NCBI GenBank assembly: GCA_001781685.1
Contig: MFLZ01000006.1
Location: 16,790-28,119 of the forward strand
Source: Candidatus Kaiserbacteria bacterium RIFCSPLOWO2_01_FULL_54_13
GTDB lineage: Bacteria > Patescibacteriota > Minisyncoccia > Phycocordibacterales > UBA2100
Direction: 5' to 3'
DNA length: 11,330 bases
Shown: one piece after another, positions 1 to 6,422 of the stretch
Layout: each line of letters starts with the position of its first letter
Position numbering within the stretch: the stretch's first letter is position 1
The notes under the pieces: model-generated
Told to the model about the DNA's origin: nothing
Databases searched by the model: none
The model's input: the letters and a program-made list of their open reading frames with translations, nothing else
Translations under genes and position numbers: made by a program

Positions 1-100
1 GGTCAAGATGATGCTCCCGCCACTAGCGATCACCGTACGGCGAGGGGCGTAGTTCCCCGCTCAAGAGCTCGGGTGCTTGCGTCTGTGCGGCACCTTGGGC

Positions 101-146
101 GGGTCCCGGTGCGCGCGAATGGCGCCCCGGGACCCAACATCTTTTT
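101..146 (+). terminator. Putative intrinsic terminator of an unseen upstream + strand gene
   Basis: A 35-nt hairpin at 101-135 pairs GGGTCCCGG with CCGGGACCC; after one mismatch GCGC pairs with GCGC, leaving a 7-nt loop. A T-run (CTTTTT, 141-146) follows. The stem is followed by T only in the + direction, so it would serve a gene entering from the left, converging on the YjbQ gene that ends at 170. The left 135 bases are visibly more GC-rich than the neighbouring genes. Two frames are open from base 1 (stops at 50-52 and 157-159), but neither peptide is recognisable, so no partial CDS is called. Confidence 0.55.
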
Positions 147-169
147 AAGACATTTCTAAGTACTCGTTT

Positions 170-562
170 CTATATACATTGGCAGATTATTTTTCTCTCG
201 CGAGGGCCGTCGAATTCAAAAAGCGCTACACGCTGCCACGTGCCGAGCACAAGTTTTCCGTCTTGAACAGGCATCGTGAGCGCAGTTCCGATGAGTGTTG
301 AAAGGATGTGGTCGGGCATGTGCGAGGGGTCGTGCGGATGCCGATATGCAAGTTTGGGAACCATCTTTTCCAGAGCATCAAGGTAATCTTGGTCGGTCCC
401 GCCCGGATCTAAATCGGCAGTCGCAAGCGCGGCCGTGGTATGCGTGAGGAAAAGATGCACGAGCCCGTCTTCTGTTTTTTCTTTGTCTAAAAGCTCGTTA
501 ACCGTATCCGTAATATCCACCACCTCCCGCTTCGCTTTTGTTTTGACGAGAAGTTCGGTCAT
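170..562 (-). CDS. yjbQ: YjbQ/UPF0047 family protein (secondary thiamine-phosphate synthase-like)
   Basis: The product is 130 aa, the usual length for this single-domain family. Seen: the family signatures THTTAAL (residues 41-47), a DLDPGGTDQD acidic stretch, the YRHPHDPSHMPDHI block (73-86, with several His/Asp), and the C-terminal LVLGTWQRVALFEFDGPR block (104-121). Known: the family forms trimers with conserved His residues at a probable metal site, and members can weakly complement thiamine-phosphate synthase loss; the physiological reaction is unsettled. The ATG at 562 is chosen because the homology begins directly after it. It lies 10 nt behind a 48-aa membrane protein gene, so the two are probably co-transcribed. 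No intrinsic terminator is visible downstream on this strand. Confidence 0.95.
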   Translation of the reverse strand: MTELLVKTKAKREVVDITDTVNELLDKEKTEDGLVHLFLTHTTAALATADLDPGGTDQDYLDALEKMVPKLAYRHPHDPSHMPDHILSTLIGTALTMPVQDGKLVLGTWQRVALFEFDGPRERKIICQCI

Positions 563-572
563 ATGCCGCTAT

Positions 573-719
573 TCAATCTTTCCTCACAAAGTGATACGCG
601 CCCAGTGCGAAGAGCGCGGCCACGGCGATAGTCATTGAAACTTTCGGGTCGAGCATCGTCGAGAAGAGTACCAAAAGCGCCGCGAGTATCGCAATTACCC
701 CTTCGGTCTTGTTGGTCAT
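573..719 (-). CDS. Small hydrophobic membrane protein, 48 aa
   Basis: The reading frame begins MTNKTEGVIAILAALLVLFS and ends AYHFVRKD. It predicts two short transmembrane helices (about residues 7-21 and 29-43) joined by a tight TMLDPKVSM turn, with a basic C-terminus. I recognise no family; two-helix mini-proteins of this kind are common in CPR genomes. Support comes from the clean hydrophobic pattern, the extended -10 box just upstream, and the 10-nt spacing to yjbQ. A longer reading frame crossing the same bases in another frame is compositionally poor and is rejected. Function unknown. Confidence 0.7.
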   Translation of the reverse strand: MTNKTEGVIAILAALLVLFSTMLDPKVSMTIAVAALFALGAYHFVRKD

Positions 720-728
720 GACGCGTGC

Positions 729-737
729 AGTATATCA
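729..737 (-). promoter_or_regulatory. Extended -10 box for the 719-170 minus-strand pair
   Basis: On the minus strand TGATATACT reads as TGn plus TATACT (TATACT at 734-729), nine bases before the ATG at 719. Transcription would start about at the start codon, giving an almost leaderless mRNA. No good -35 is seen, as expected for an extended -10 promoter. Confidence 0.5.
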
Positions 738-752
738 AATCAACTGGATTTT

Positions 753-783
753 CTATGTCTTCGGAGCGGACTGGCTGACATAG
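753..783. repeat. 7-bp inverted repeat between divergent genes
   Basis: CTATGTC (753-759) and GACATAG (777-783) form a perfect inverted repeat with a 17-base spacer. It lies between the minus-strand promoter at 729-737 and the + strand toxin-antitoxin promoter at 854-881. It may be a protein-binding site or chance. Confidence 0.35.
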
Positions 784-853
784 TGTAAATATGGCTGCAC
801 TACTCAAGAAGCCGAGTGTTTGTATTCTACTCGTCGTTCCGCCTGTATCTGAG

Positions 854-883
854 TTGACAACGTACGCACATTGTATACACTGT
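854..883 (+). promoter_or_regulatory. Toxin-antitoxin promoter with overlapping palindromic operator
   Basis: TTGACA (854-859), a 16-base spacer and TACACT (876-881) form a good sigma-70-type promoter, with the antitoxin ATG at 890 only 8 bases after the -10. A 16-nt near-palindrome, ACATTGTATACACTGT (868-883, 14 of 16 positions symmetric, core TGTATACA), covers the -10 box. Known: RelB/DinJ antitoxins bind palindromes in their own promoters as ribbon-helix-helix dimers. Assigning this palindrome as the operator is inference. Confidence 0.6.
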
Positions 884-889
884 CCGCAT

Positions 890-1159
890 ATGACCACAGT
901 GAACGTCAGGATTGAAGAGAAAACCAAGAAAGCCGCGAGCAAGGCCTTGAGGAATATCGGACTTGATTTGTCTGCGGGCATTAAAATTTTTCTGCATCAG
1001 GTGGTCACTGAAAAGGGATTGCCCTTCAAGCCGACAAAAAGGAGTCCGAAGGAAATTCGTGCGCGGTGGGATGCACAAGTGGCAGAAGCTTTGCGCAGCG
1101 GAAGAGGGTACGATAATGTGGAAGAACTGATACGAGATCTTGAGAAGGGGGCCAAGTAA
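890..1159 (+). CDS. Type II antitoxin, RelB/DinJ family
   Basis: The product is 89 aa. Seen: an N-terminal ribbon-helix-helix pattern, MTTVNVRIEEKTKKAA followed by KALRNIGLDLSAGIKIFLHQ and the family-typical VVTEKGLPF (residues about 1-46). The charged C-terminal half (RSPKEIRARWDAQVAEALRS ... VEELIRDLEKGAK) should be the toxin-wrapping segment. The frame is open 33 codons further upstream, but the ATG at 890 is chosen because DinJ homology starts there and the promoter lies inside the extension. It is followed after 18 bases by its YafQ-type toxin. It is expected to neutralise the toxin and repress the shared promoter. Confidence 0.9.
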   Translation: MTTVNVRIEEKTKKAASKALRNIGLDLSAGIKIFLHQVVTEKGLPFKPTKRSPKEIRARWDAQVAEALRSGRGYDNVEELIRDLEKGAK

Positions 1160-1164
1160 CCGCG

Positions 1165-1170
1165 GTATAC
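1165..1170 (+). promoter_or_regulatory. Possible separate -10 box for the toxin gene
   Basis: TATACT lies in the 18-base gap between antitoxin and toxin, 7 bases before the toxin GTG. A weak -35 (TTGAGA, 1140-1145) sits 19 bases upstream within the antitoxin gene. The spacing matches other near-leaderless starts in this window, but toxin-only transcription is not proven by sequence. Confidence 0.3.
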
Positions 1171-1177
1171 TGGCGAG

Positions 1178-1465
1178 GTGTACCGCATATTTGAGTCGCA
1201 GGATTTCAAGAAATCATACCGCAGGCTCTTGCAATCGGGAACATTCAAACCGAAGGCACGTGCCGAATTCATCAAGATTCTGCATCTCTTGCGAGAAGGA
1301 AGGTCATTACCTATGCGCAATAGAGACCATGCTCTTTCAGGCGAATGGCATGGCTACCGCGAATGTCATATCAAGGGAGATTTACTCCTCGTCTACCAGA
1401 TACATGATGATGTGTTAGTGCTCGTCCTTGTTGATATCGGCAGCCATCCGCAGTTATTTGGCTAA
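1178..1465 (+). CDS. Type II toxin, YafQ family mRNA interferase
   Basis: The product is 95 aa with a GTG start. Seen: the RelE/YafQ-fold pattern FKKSYRRL near the N-terminus, then RDHALSGEWHGYRECHIKGD (residues 49-68), DLLLVYQ, and a C-terminal IGSHPQLFG. Known: E. coli YafQ is a ribosome-dependent endoribonuclease using His50, His63, Asp67, Trp68, Arg83, His87 and Phe91. By alignment by eye the equivalents here are H51, H64, D68, L69, D86, H90 and F94. The histidines and Phe are kept, but the Arg position reads Asp and the Trp reads Leu. Activity may be altered, or these may be clade variants. It pairs with the DinJ-like antitoxin directly upstream. Confidence 0.9.
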   Translation: MYRIFESQDFKKSYRRLLQSGTFKPKARAEFIKILHLLREGRSLPMRNRDHALSGEWHGYRECHIKGDLLLVYQIHDDVLVLVLVDIGSHPQLFG

Positions 1466-1717
1466 CACAATCTATAGAAAAGGGAGTCACGACAATCTTT
1501 CAAAGACGCCATGCCAGCTGGTTGTACACATCGGGAACTGGACGCGTCAATTGCGATAGTGCTGGATGCTACAATTCATGTGCATTGCACTGATCTGGGA
1601 AATGGGGAACCAGCGATCAGTATGGCGCGTGTGCGCTGTATCGGTGCCTGAAGCGTAGGCGCCCCGCATGAATAGTGCAGGTGCGTTATTCGCTTTTACC
1701 AACTAATTTTATATTGT
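1466..1717 (+). other. Non-coding gap with one strong hairpin
   Basis: No convincing coding frame is seen in these 252 bases. A hairpin at 1589-1621 pairs ACTGATC with GATCAGT, extended by TGG/CCA across a 2-nt bulge, with an 11-nt loop. No T-run follows, so it is not a standard terminator; it could be a leader structure for the gene at 1718. AT-rich sequence just before 1718 (TAATTT at 1704-1709, TATATT at 1710-1715) gives possible -10 boxes. Confidence 0.4.
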
Positions 1718-2416
1718 ATGTCCATAAGCAAAGATGCGTGGGTAGTGTTCTTTGCCGCAATGGTCGGCGCGTTCGCGGTAGCATCGGTTACGTTTGCGGA
1801 TATTAACAGCAGCTCGATCACCGTGAGCGTTGACAACTCGGGCTCGATTACGAGCAGCACCACCGCGAGCGCTTCAACAGGCGGCAATATCGCAACGGGC
1901 AGCACCGGCGGCGCGGGAGGAGCGGGCGGTGATGTAACAGTGAGTGGCGCCGGTGACTTCAACAACGGCGGTGCAACGGCGGGCAACGGCGGCGCGGGCG
2001 GAAACGCGGGCGACGGCGGATTTGTCGAAACGGGCGGTGCTTCGTCGACCGCCTCATCGTCTAATACATTGAACGATACGGAAATCGATCTCGAGCTTGC
2101 TTCGACGACGGCAAACATAAACAGCTCCTCTATCACCGCGACCTCCACCTCGGGCGGCGCAATCGTGAGCGACACCCGCGCTCGTGCGCGAACGGGAGGC
2201 AACACCGCAACGGGAAGCACTGGCGGCGTGGGCGCCTTGGGCGGCACCGTTGAGGTCACGGGTGCCGGCAGCAACAACAACGGCGGTGCAACCGGCGGCA
2301 CTGGCGGGCCGGGCGGCACGGCGGGTGTTGGTGGAACCGTCTTCACCGGCGCAGCCGTGAGCACGGCAACTAGTACCAACCTGATGAACAGGATCCGGAT
2401 CAAGATTTTTTTCTGA
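1718..2416 (+). CDS. Secreted Gly/Ser/Thr-rich protein of two tandem ~100-aa repeats
   Basis: The product is 232 aa. Residues 1-27 are a signal peptide or N-terminal anchor (KDAWVVFFAAMVGAFAVASV, possible cleavage after TFA). The rest is a tandem duplication offset by about 105 residues: INSSSIT at 29 and 134, TGGNIATGSTGG at 54 and TGGNTATGSTGG at 159, NNGGAT at 82 and 187. The copies end in related strings, LNDTEIDLEL and MNRIRIKIFF, acidic in one and basic in the other. The composition suggests a repetitive beta-rich or disordered surface protein. I recognise no family. It faces the giant Cys-rich gene tail to tail across 90 bases. A long frame on the opposite strand mirrors its GC-rich Gly/Ala codons and is rejected. 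Function unknown; surface location is inferred. Confidence 0.75.
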   Translation: MSISKDAWVVFFAAMVGAFAVASVTFADINSSSITVSVDNSGSITSSTTASASTGGNIATGSTGGAGGAGGDVTVSGAGDFNNGGATAGNGGAGGNAGDGGFVETGGASSTASSSNTLNDTEIDLELASTTANINSSSITATSTSGGAIVSDTRARARTGGNTATGSTGGVGALGGTVEVTGAGSNNNGGATGGTGGPGGTAGVGGTVFTGAAVSTATSTNLMNRIRIKIFF

Positions 2417-2450
2417 GTGAGGGATCCTCCCCTCCCGATGAGGATGGACC

Positions 2451-2480
2451 CCCTCAACCCAACTGAGTCAGAAGACTATC
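2451..2480 (+). repeat. Direct repeat copy A, partner at 6865-6894
   Basis: The repeat starts CCCTCAACCCAACTGAGT and ends ACTATC. It matches 6865-6894 at about 27 of 31 aligned columns, with one single-base gap in each copy. Copy A lies just beyond the 3' end of the Cys-rich gene and copy B beyond the 5' end of the two-gene unit, in the same orientation, so the pair brackets the cassette. Each copy carries a small CTCA/TGAG or CTCA/CGAG self-complementarity. Confidence 0.55.
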
Positions 2481-2506
2481 AAATCTTGAGTACTACCCTG
2501 CATTTT

Positions 2507-5500
2507 TCAGCGACCGAAAAGTGCAGTAAATGCTTGAATCACACTTGCGACGAACGAGCCGAGGCTTTTTTGCTCAACGAACGTACAGTGGCTCCCATTC
2601 CACGCATGGTTCGGAGGACACAGGTACGCGAGCAGTCCTGCTGCACTCGCGGTAGGCATACGGCAGTAATTGCTCGAGCTATCCCACGTGCCCCCTGCAG
2701 ATGCGCAACTTGATTGCATTTGCGAGTAATCTGTGGTCGTTTGGGAAGATACACACGCGCTCCCATCCCAATACAGGCCTGATCCGCAGCTCGATGCACC
2801 AGAGCTGCCCGAGGAAACACACGCGCTCCCACTCCAATACTGTCCCGAAGGACATGAGGTCGAGCTCCCGGATGAGCCGCTCGAGGTGCCCGGCATCACG
2901 CAGTAGTTTTGAGAGCTGCTCCACGATCCTCCCGCCTCCGCGCATGCGCTCTCGTTGCCCCTGCATGAATTGGTGACCGTATCCCAGTATTGGTTCGATG
3001 GGCAGCTACTCCAGCTGCCGGAAGACCCTCCGGTGCTGCCGGATTTGTACGAGCACGCATTGCTTTGCCACAGACATGCGGACATCGCATTGCAGCTCGA
3101 CTCACTTGTGTACATACCGCATCCACCACCGCTGCCAGTAGACGCAGCCGATCCACTACTGTCACAATAGCTGCCGCTATAACCGGTGTACCAGTAGCAT
3201 CCCGATACCGCAGAACAGGTTGACTGCGAAGTTTGGCTGCGACATTCGCTCCCGATCGTGGTGTTCGACGTGCTCGACCACCCGCCCTCACATTGCGACG
3301 GCGCGCCCAAGGAGACGCCGCTCAAACTGATCGAGGCGCCGGATTGGCTTCCCTCGTGGCAGTTGTAGTAATCAGATTCGCACCAGACCGAGTAACCCAT
3401 GGGTGAGCCGTTGCGCGTTGCGTTCGTGTAGAAACAGCGCTGCATACTGCCGCTCCCCCCGCCTCCGCTCCCACCACCACTTGTACTTGTGCAGCTCGAG
3501 CCGTCGAAGTACTGATCGGATGCGCACGTTGCAGCTTTCGCGCACTTTCCCGGATCTGGCATGCCGAAATCGGTGCTTGAGTAGGTGCCAGCGCCCGGCA
3601 TCCAGATGCTAGCCGATGACTTCACGAGGGCGCACGACTCTTTGAGTGTAGCGATGCGCGCAGGATCTGCGTCGGCGCGGATCATTGATTGGAGGCCGTA
3701 GCTGTTCCACACCTGCGTTTTCTGGTTCCCAGTGGTGGATTCATATGCTTCGCTCCAATCACTTGCCCCGTAGCAGCCCGTGTCCGCGGGATAGTCGATC
3801 TTGCCGTCGCTGTCATTGTCCTTGCCATCTGAGCACTGAGCTGTTCCTGTGGTAGTAGGGCCAGGCGAAGGGGTTGGCGTTGGAGCGTTTGGCATACGGC
3901 AATAGTTTACGGAACTATCCCACGTGCCACCTGCGGACGCGCACTCACGCTGGCTGCTCGTGCACATGCCCTTACCAGAATCCCAATACTCGTTTGAAGC
4001 GCAAATCGTGCCCTCACTCGATGCGCACGAGGAACCGCTCCAAAATTGGTTCGGTGGGCACGTTACCGATGTGTGTGTTCCGCTGCACCCAGAGATCTTT
4101 TCACTCGCACAGGTCTTCACGAATCCGCTTCCGGGAAGCACGTAGCTCGTCATAGCTCCGTTAAACCACGCGGTCCCCATAGAGTGACATCCTGAACCGA
4201 GCAGCACCTTGATATCTGAAGAGCAGGTCCCGGATACTGTGTCGCTTTCGCTGCGACAGGTGGAGCCATTCCAATATTGTCCGAGAGGACACTGCGGCTC
4301 GATGTCTTTTGGATACGATTCTTCGTTATCAGATTTATCGTAGCAGCCCGTGTCCGCGGGATAGTCGATCTTGCCGTCGCTGTCATTGTCTTTGCCGTCG
4401 GAGCATTGTGAAGAGCCGCCTTCGTCCCAACCGGATTCACACTGCGACGGTGCTCCGAGCGAGACTCCGCTGAGACTTATAGACGGGCCCGATGCGCTTC
4501 CCTCGTGGCAGTTGTTGTAATCTGATTCGCACCAGACAGTATAGCCAATGTAGGCACCGTTCTTTGTCGCGTCCTCGTAGAAACAACGCTGCATATCCCT
4601 GCCGGGATCGCCTCCCGTGCACATTGTTCCGTTCCATTGGTGACCCGCGGGACAGATAGTTTGAGATTGCTCCTTGCACTCGGTCCCATCGAAGTACTGT
4701 GAAGAGGTGCAGCTCGTGGCCTTACGACATTTGTCGGGGTCCGGCATGCCGAAATCCTTACTCTCAAATGTGCCGGCGCCGGGGAGCCATACGTTTGTCC
4801 CCGACGGCGCGTTTGCGCACGCTGCTTTCAGATCCGCGATACGTGCCTCCGATGCGTCGGCGCGAATCCACGAGCGAAGCCCGAGAGAATTCCAGACTTG
4901 TTCCCTTTGGCCACCTGGCGGCTCGGGGTAGGGGTTTTCCATACAACCGTAGGCTGGGGCCGTACTACACGATCGGAGCAAACCTCCCGGCGATCTGTAT
5001 TCGGTCATACTCTCGTTGAAACAGTTGCCGCTGCTATCCATCGTGTGCCATCCATCGCCATACTGTGCGCAATGCTTTTCGGGAGGTATATCGGGAACGT
5101 TAATTCCGAGCGAGCGTAGACACTCACCTTTGTCTCCCCGCAGCGTTGCTCCGTTGGGACCCGATTCGTAACAATAGATTCGTCCTTCTTCGAAGGAAAC
5201 CACAACGCGCCCACTTGCGAACTTATAGGGGAACTTCGTCGTACGATCCTCTGGTCTTGGTCTGCACATGTAGTAGGTGCCACATTCTGGCGAGCTGTAT
5301 GTGACAACTTTATCTTCACCCGCCGGACAGGAATCAACCGTCGGCATAGCAGGGCAGATGACATTCTTATCTCTGTCCATCCACTCCGGGTGGGTCTCGG
5401 TATTAAACGGAATACACGCGCCCCTCACGTAGCAGCCAAATTCATTGACAGACCCTTGCCGATATAATCCGGGAGGGCACGGCGTGTTTTCAACGGTAGG

Positions 5501-6421
5501 ACAGGTAACACCCGGCAAGGGGTGAGCCCTCTCGATGGGGAGAACATTTTCCGGATTATCAGCTCGTTCTCTGTAGATTTCGCGAATTCCCTCGTACGTT
5601 TGACGCACGTTTGAATAGGTGCGTTCGAGTTCCTGCACGCCTTCTGGCCCGAAGAATTGCTCAGCAATCTGACGGCAAATGAGAGGAATAGCGGAAGGAC
5701 CTTCCTCGCGCTGCACTGCTGTCTGGTTGAGGCAGAAGGTGCCGCATCCCTCAAGCGTTCCATCGCCACAAGCAATCTCTCCATTCGCAAGTGCTTCCTT
5801 GAGTTCCGCGGTTTTCTCCGTCTTCTCCACCTGCTCGCGATGCTCCTCGGGAATATACTGCTGGATTCTCTCGTGCTTCGCGAGTTTTGCGCATGCCCGC
5901 AAGAGCTCTACTGAGGCTGTATCAGGATCCATCGTTCGACATTCTTCAATATCAACTCCCACTGATTTCGAGACCTCTATGATTGAGCGCTTATCTTGCA
6001 CGTCTTGTGGCGTGAGATCTACTTCGCGAGCAAGTGTCGGATTTGCCGCACTCAACTCCCGCGCGATCCTTGTGGCGACATTTATGAGACACTCGGTGTC
6101 GCCACACAGTTTTAACTCATCAACCACTCGTCCCTTGAGCCTTAATAGGATCGAGTTAACCTGCTGCTCTCTTTCCTCAGGAAAAAGCCCGTGCTTTTTC
6201 CCGATGTTTGCACACTCCACCATGAACTGCTCCTGATTACAGATTGCACTTGCCTGGTCGATGCGAACCACAGGCGAACCATAGATAGCACTGAGATCTT
6301 CGAGCGCAGCTCGCATACTTTCTTCAGAGGGACCCTCTTGTGCAAAGACGCTGGAAGTTGAAAGGACAAGCAAGATCGCCGCTGCCAACGACGCGATTGA
6401 AAAGAGTCTTGCTGCTTTCAT
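2507..6421 (-). CDS. Giant Cys-rich secreted multidomain surface protein, 1304 aa
   Basis: ATG at 6421 is preferred over an in-frame TTG at 6433: it begins a clean signal peptide (residues 1-27, cut after SVFA) one base behind the previous stop. Residues ~28-300 are helical and charged with paired Cys. From ~307 on the protein is Cys-rich, about 78 Cys in all. Repeated modules seen: ten C-x(n)-[YFWH]-[WF]-[DNS]-G-x-x-C units (for example CPLGQYWNGSTC); two ~150-aa VWNS modules (505-665, 900-1048); two acidic Cys-bounded loops containing DNDSDGKIDYPAD (673-693, 863-883), resembling Ca-binding loops; two FN-x-x-MT-x-Y-x-x-PG modules (451-493, 745-779); three C-x-x-AGG-[TS]-W units (827, 1160, 1239); two PSI-like Cys units (~1060-1123). 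A Pro/Thr linker lies at ~846-856. No LPXTG-type signal; the C-terminus is a short hydrophobic tail. Likely a disulfide-stabilised, Ca-binding adhesin or surface layer; the role is inferred. Confidence 0.9.
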   Translation of the reverse strand: MKAARLFSIASLAAAILLVLSTSSVFAQEGPSEESMRAALEDLSAIYGSPVVRIDQASAICNQEQFMVECANIGKKHGLFPEEREQQVNSILLRLKGRVVDELKLCGDTECLINVATRIARELSAANPTLAREVDLTPQDVQDKRSIIEVSKSVGVDIEECRTMDPDTASVELLRACAKLAKHERIQQYIPEEHREQVEKTEKTAELKEALANGEIACGDGTLEGCGTFCLNQTAVQREEGPSAIPLICRQIAEQFFGPEGVQELERTYSNVRQTYEGIREIYRERADNPENVLPIERAHPLPGVTCPTVENTPCPPGLYRQGSVNEFGCYVRGACIPFNTETHPEWMDRDKNVICPAMPTVDSCPAGEDKVVTYSSPECGTYYMCRPRPEDRTTKFPYKFASGRVVVSFEEGRIYCYESGPNGATLRGDKGECLRSLGINVPDIPPEKHCAQYGDGWHTMDSSGNCFNESMTEYRSPGGLLRSCSTAPAYGCMENPYPEPPGGQREQVWNSLGLRSWIRADASEARIADLKAACANAPSGTNVWLPGAGTFESKDFGMPDPDKCRKATSCTSSQYFDGTECKEQSQTICPAGHQWNGTMCTGGDPGRDMQRCFYEDATKNGAYIGYTVWCESDYNNCHEGSASGPSISLSGVSLGAPSQCESGWDEGGSSQCSDGKDNDSDGKIDYPADTGCYDKSDNEESYPKDIEPQCPLGQYWNGSTCRSESDTVSGTCSSDIKVLLGSGCHSMGTAWFNGAMTSYVLPGSGFVKTCASEKISGCSGTHTSVTCPPNQFWSGSSCASSEGTICASNEYWDSGKGMCTSSQRECASAGGTWDSSVNYCRMPNAPTPTPSPGPTTTGTAQCSDGKDNDSDGKIDYPADTGCYGASDWSEAYESTTGNQKTQVWNSYGLQSMIRADADPARIATLKESCALVKSSASIWMPGAGTYSSTDFGMPDPGKCAKAATCASDQYFDGSSCTSTSGGGSGGGGSGSMQRCFYTNATRNGSPMGYSVWCESDYYNCHEGSQSGASISLSGVSLGAPSQCEGGWSSTSNTTIGSECRSQTSQSTCSAVSGCYWYTGYSGSYCDSSGSAASTGSGGGCGMYTSESSCNAMSACLWQSNACSYKSGSTGGSSGSWSSCPSNQYWDTVTNSCRGNESACAEAGGSWSSSQNYCVMPGTSSGSSGSSTSCPSGQYWSGSACVSSGSSGASSCGSGLYWDGSACVSSQTTTDYSQMQSSCASAGGTWDSSSNYCRMPTASAAGLLAYLCPPNHAWNGSHCTFVEQKSLGSFVASVIQAFTALFGR
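3278..3724 (-). repeat. Internal duplicated VWNS module, copy 2
   Basis: It encodes residues 900-1048 of the Cys-rich protein and is homologous to copy 1 at 4427-4909. The two share, in order, VWNS-LGL/YGL, IRADA, W[LM]PGAGT, DFGMPDP, YFDG, MQRCFY, VWCESDY, NCHEGS and SISLSGVSLGAPSQCE. Copy 2 has a Gly-Ser linker where copy 1 carries an extra CPAGHQWNGTMC unit. Confidence 0.8.
3769..3820 (-). repeat. 52-bp exact DNA repeat encoding the acidic loop, copy 2
   Basis: These 52 bases are identical to 4339-4390 and encode the DNDSDGKIDYPADTGCY loop. Third codon positions are also identical, unlike the more diverged flanking modules, which points to recent duplication or gene conversion of this block. 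Confidence 0.9.
4339..4390 (-). repeat. 52-bp exact DNA repeat encoding the acidic loop, copy 1
   Basis: Partner of 3769-3820. In this copy the loop follows a VWNS module; in the other copy it precedes one. The block has therefore moved relative to its neighbours. Confidence 0.9.
4427..4909 (-). repeat. Internal duplicated VWNS module, copy 1
   Basis: It encodes residues 505-665 of the Cys-rich protein; partner of 3278-3724. DNA identity is clearly lower than in the 52-bp loop block, so this duplication is older. Confidence 0.8.
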
Positions 6422-6422
6422 A

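Noticed and set aside
791..889. N-terminal extension of the antitoxin to 122 aa
   Set aside because: The DinJ homology starts at the inner ATG (890), and the TTGACA promoter and palindrome lie inside the extension.
559..981. 140-codon minus-strand frame spanning the 48-aa membrane gene and the divergent promoter
   Set aside because: It runs through two promoters and the antitoxin start, and its peptide lacks any domain pattern; the 48-aa frame is compositionally much better.
1696..2457. 253-codon open frame on the minus strand opposite the Gly-rich gene
   Set aside because: Its Pro/Val/Ala-rich peptide is the mirror of GC-rich Gly/Ala/Thr codons on the + strand; the + frame has a signal peptide and a coherent tandem repeat.
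2417..2713. 98-codon + strand frame continuing after the Gly-rich gene
   Set aside because: It overlaps the 3' end of the Cys-rich gene on the other strand and has no coding pattern of its own.
3278..4909. Repeats inside the Cys-rich gene considered as a CRISPR array
   Set aside because: The repeats are long, few, in frame and coding, without regular spacers.
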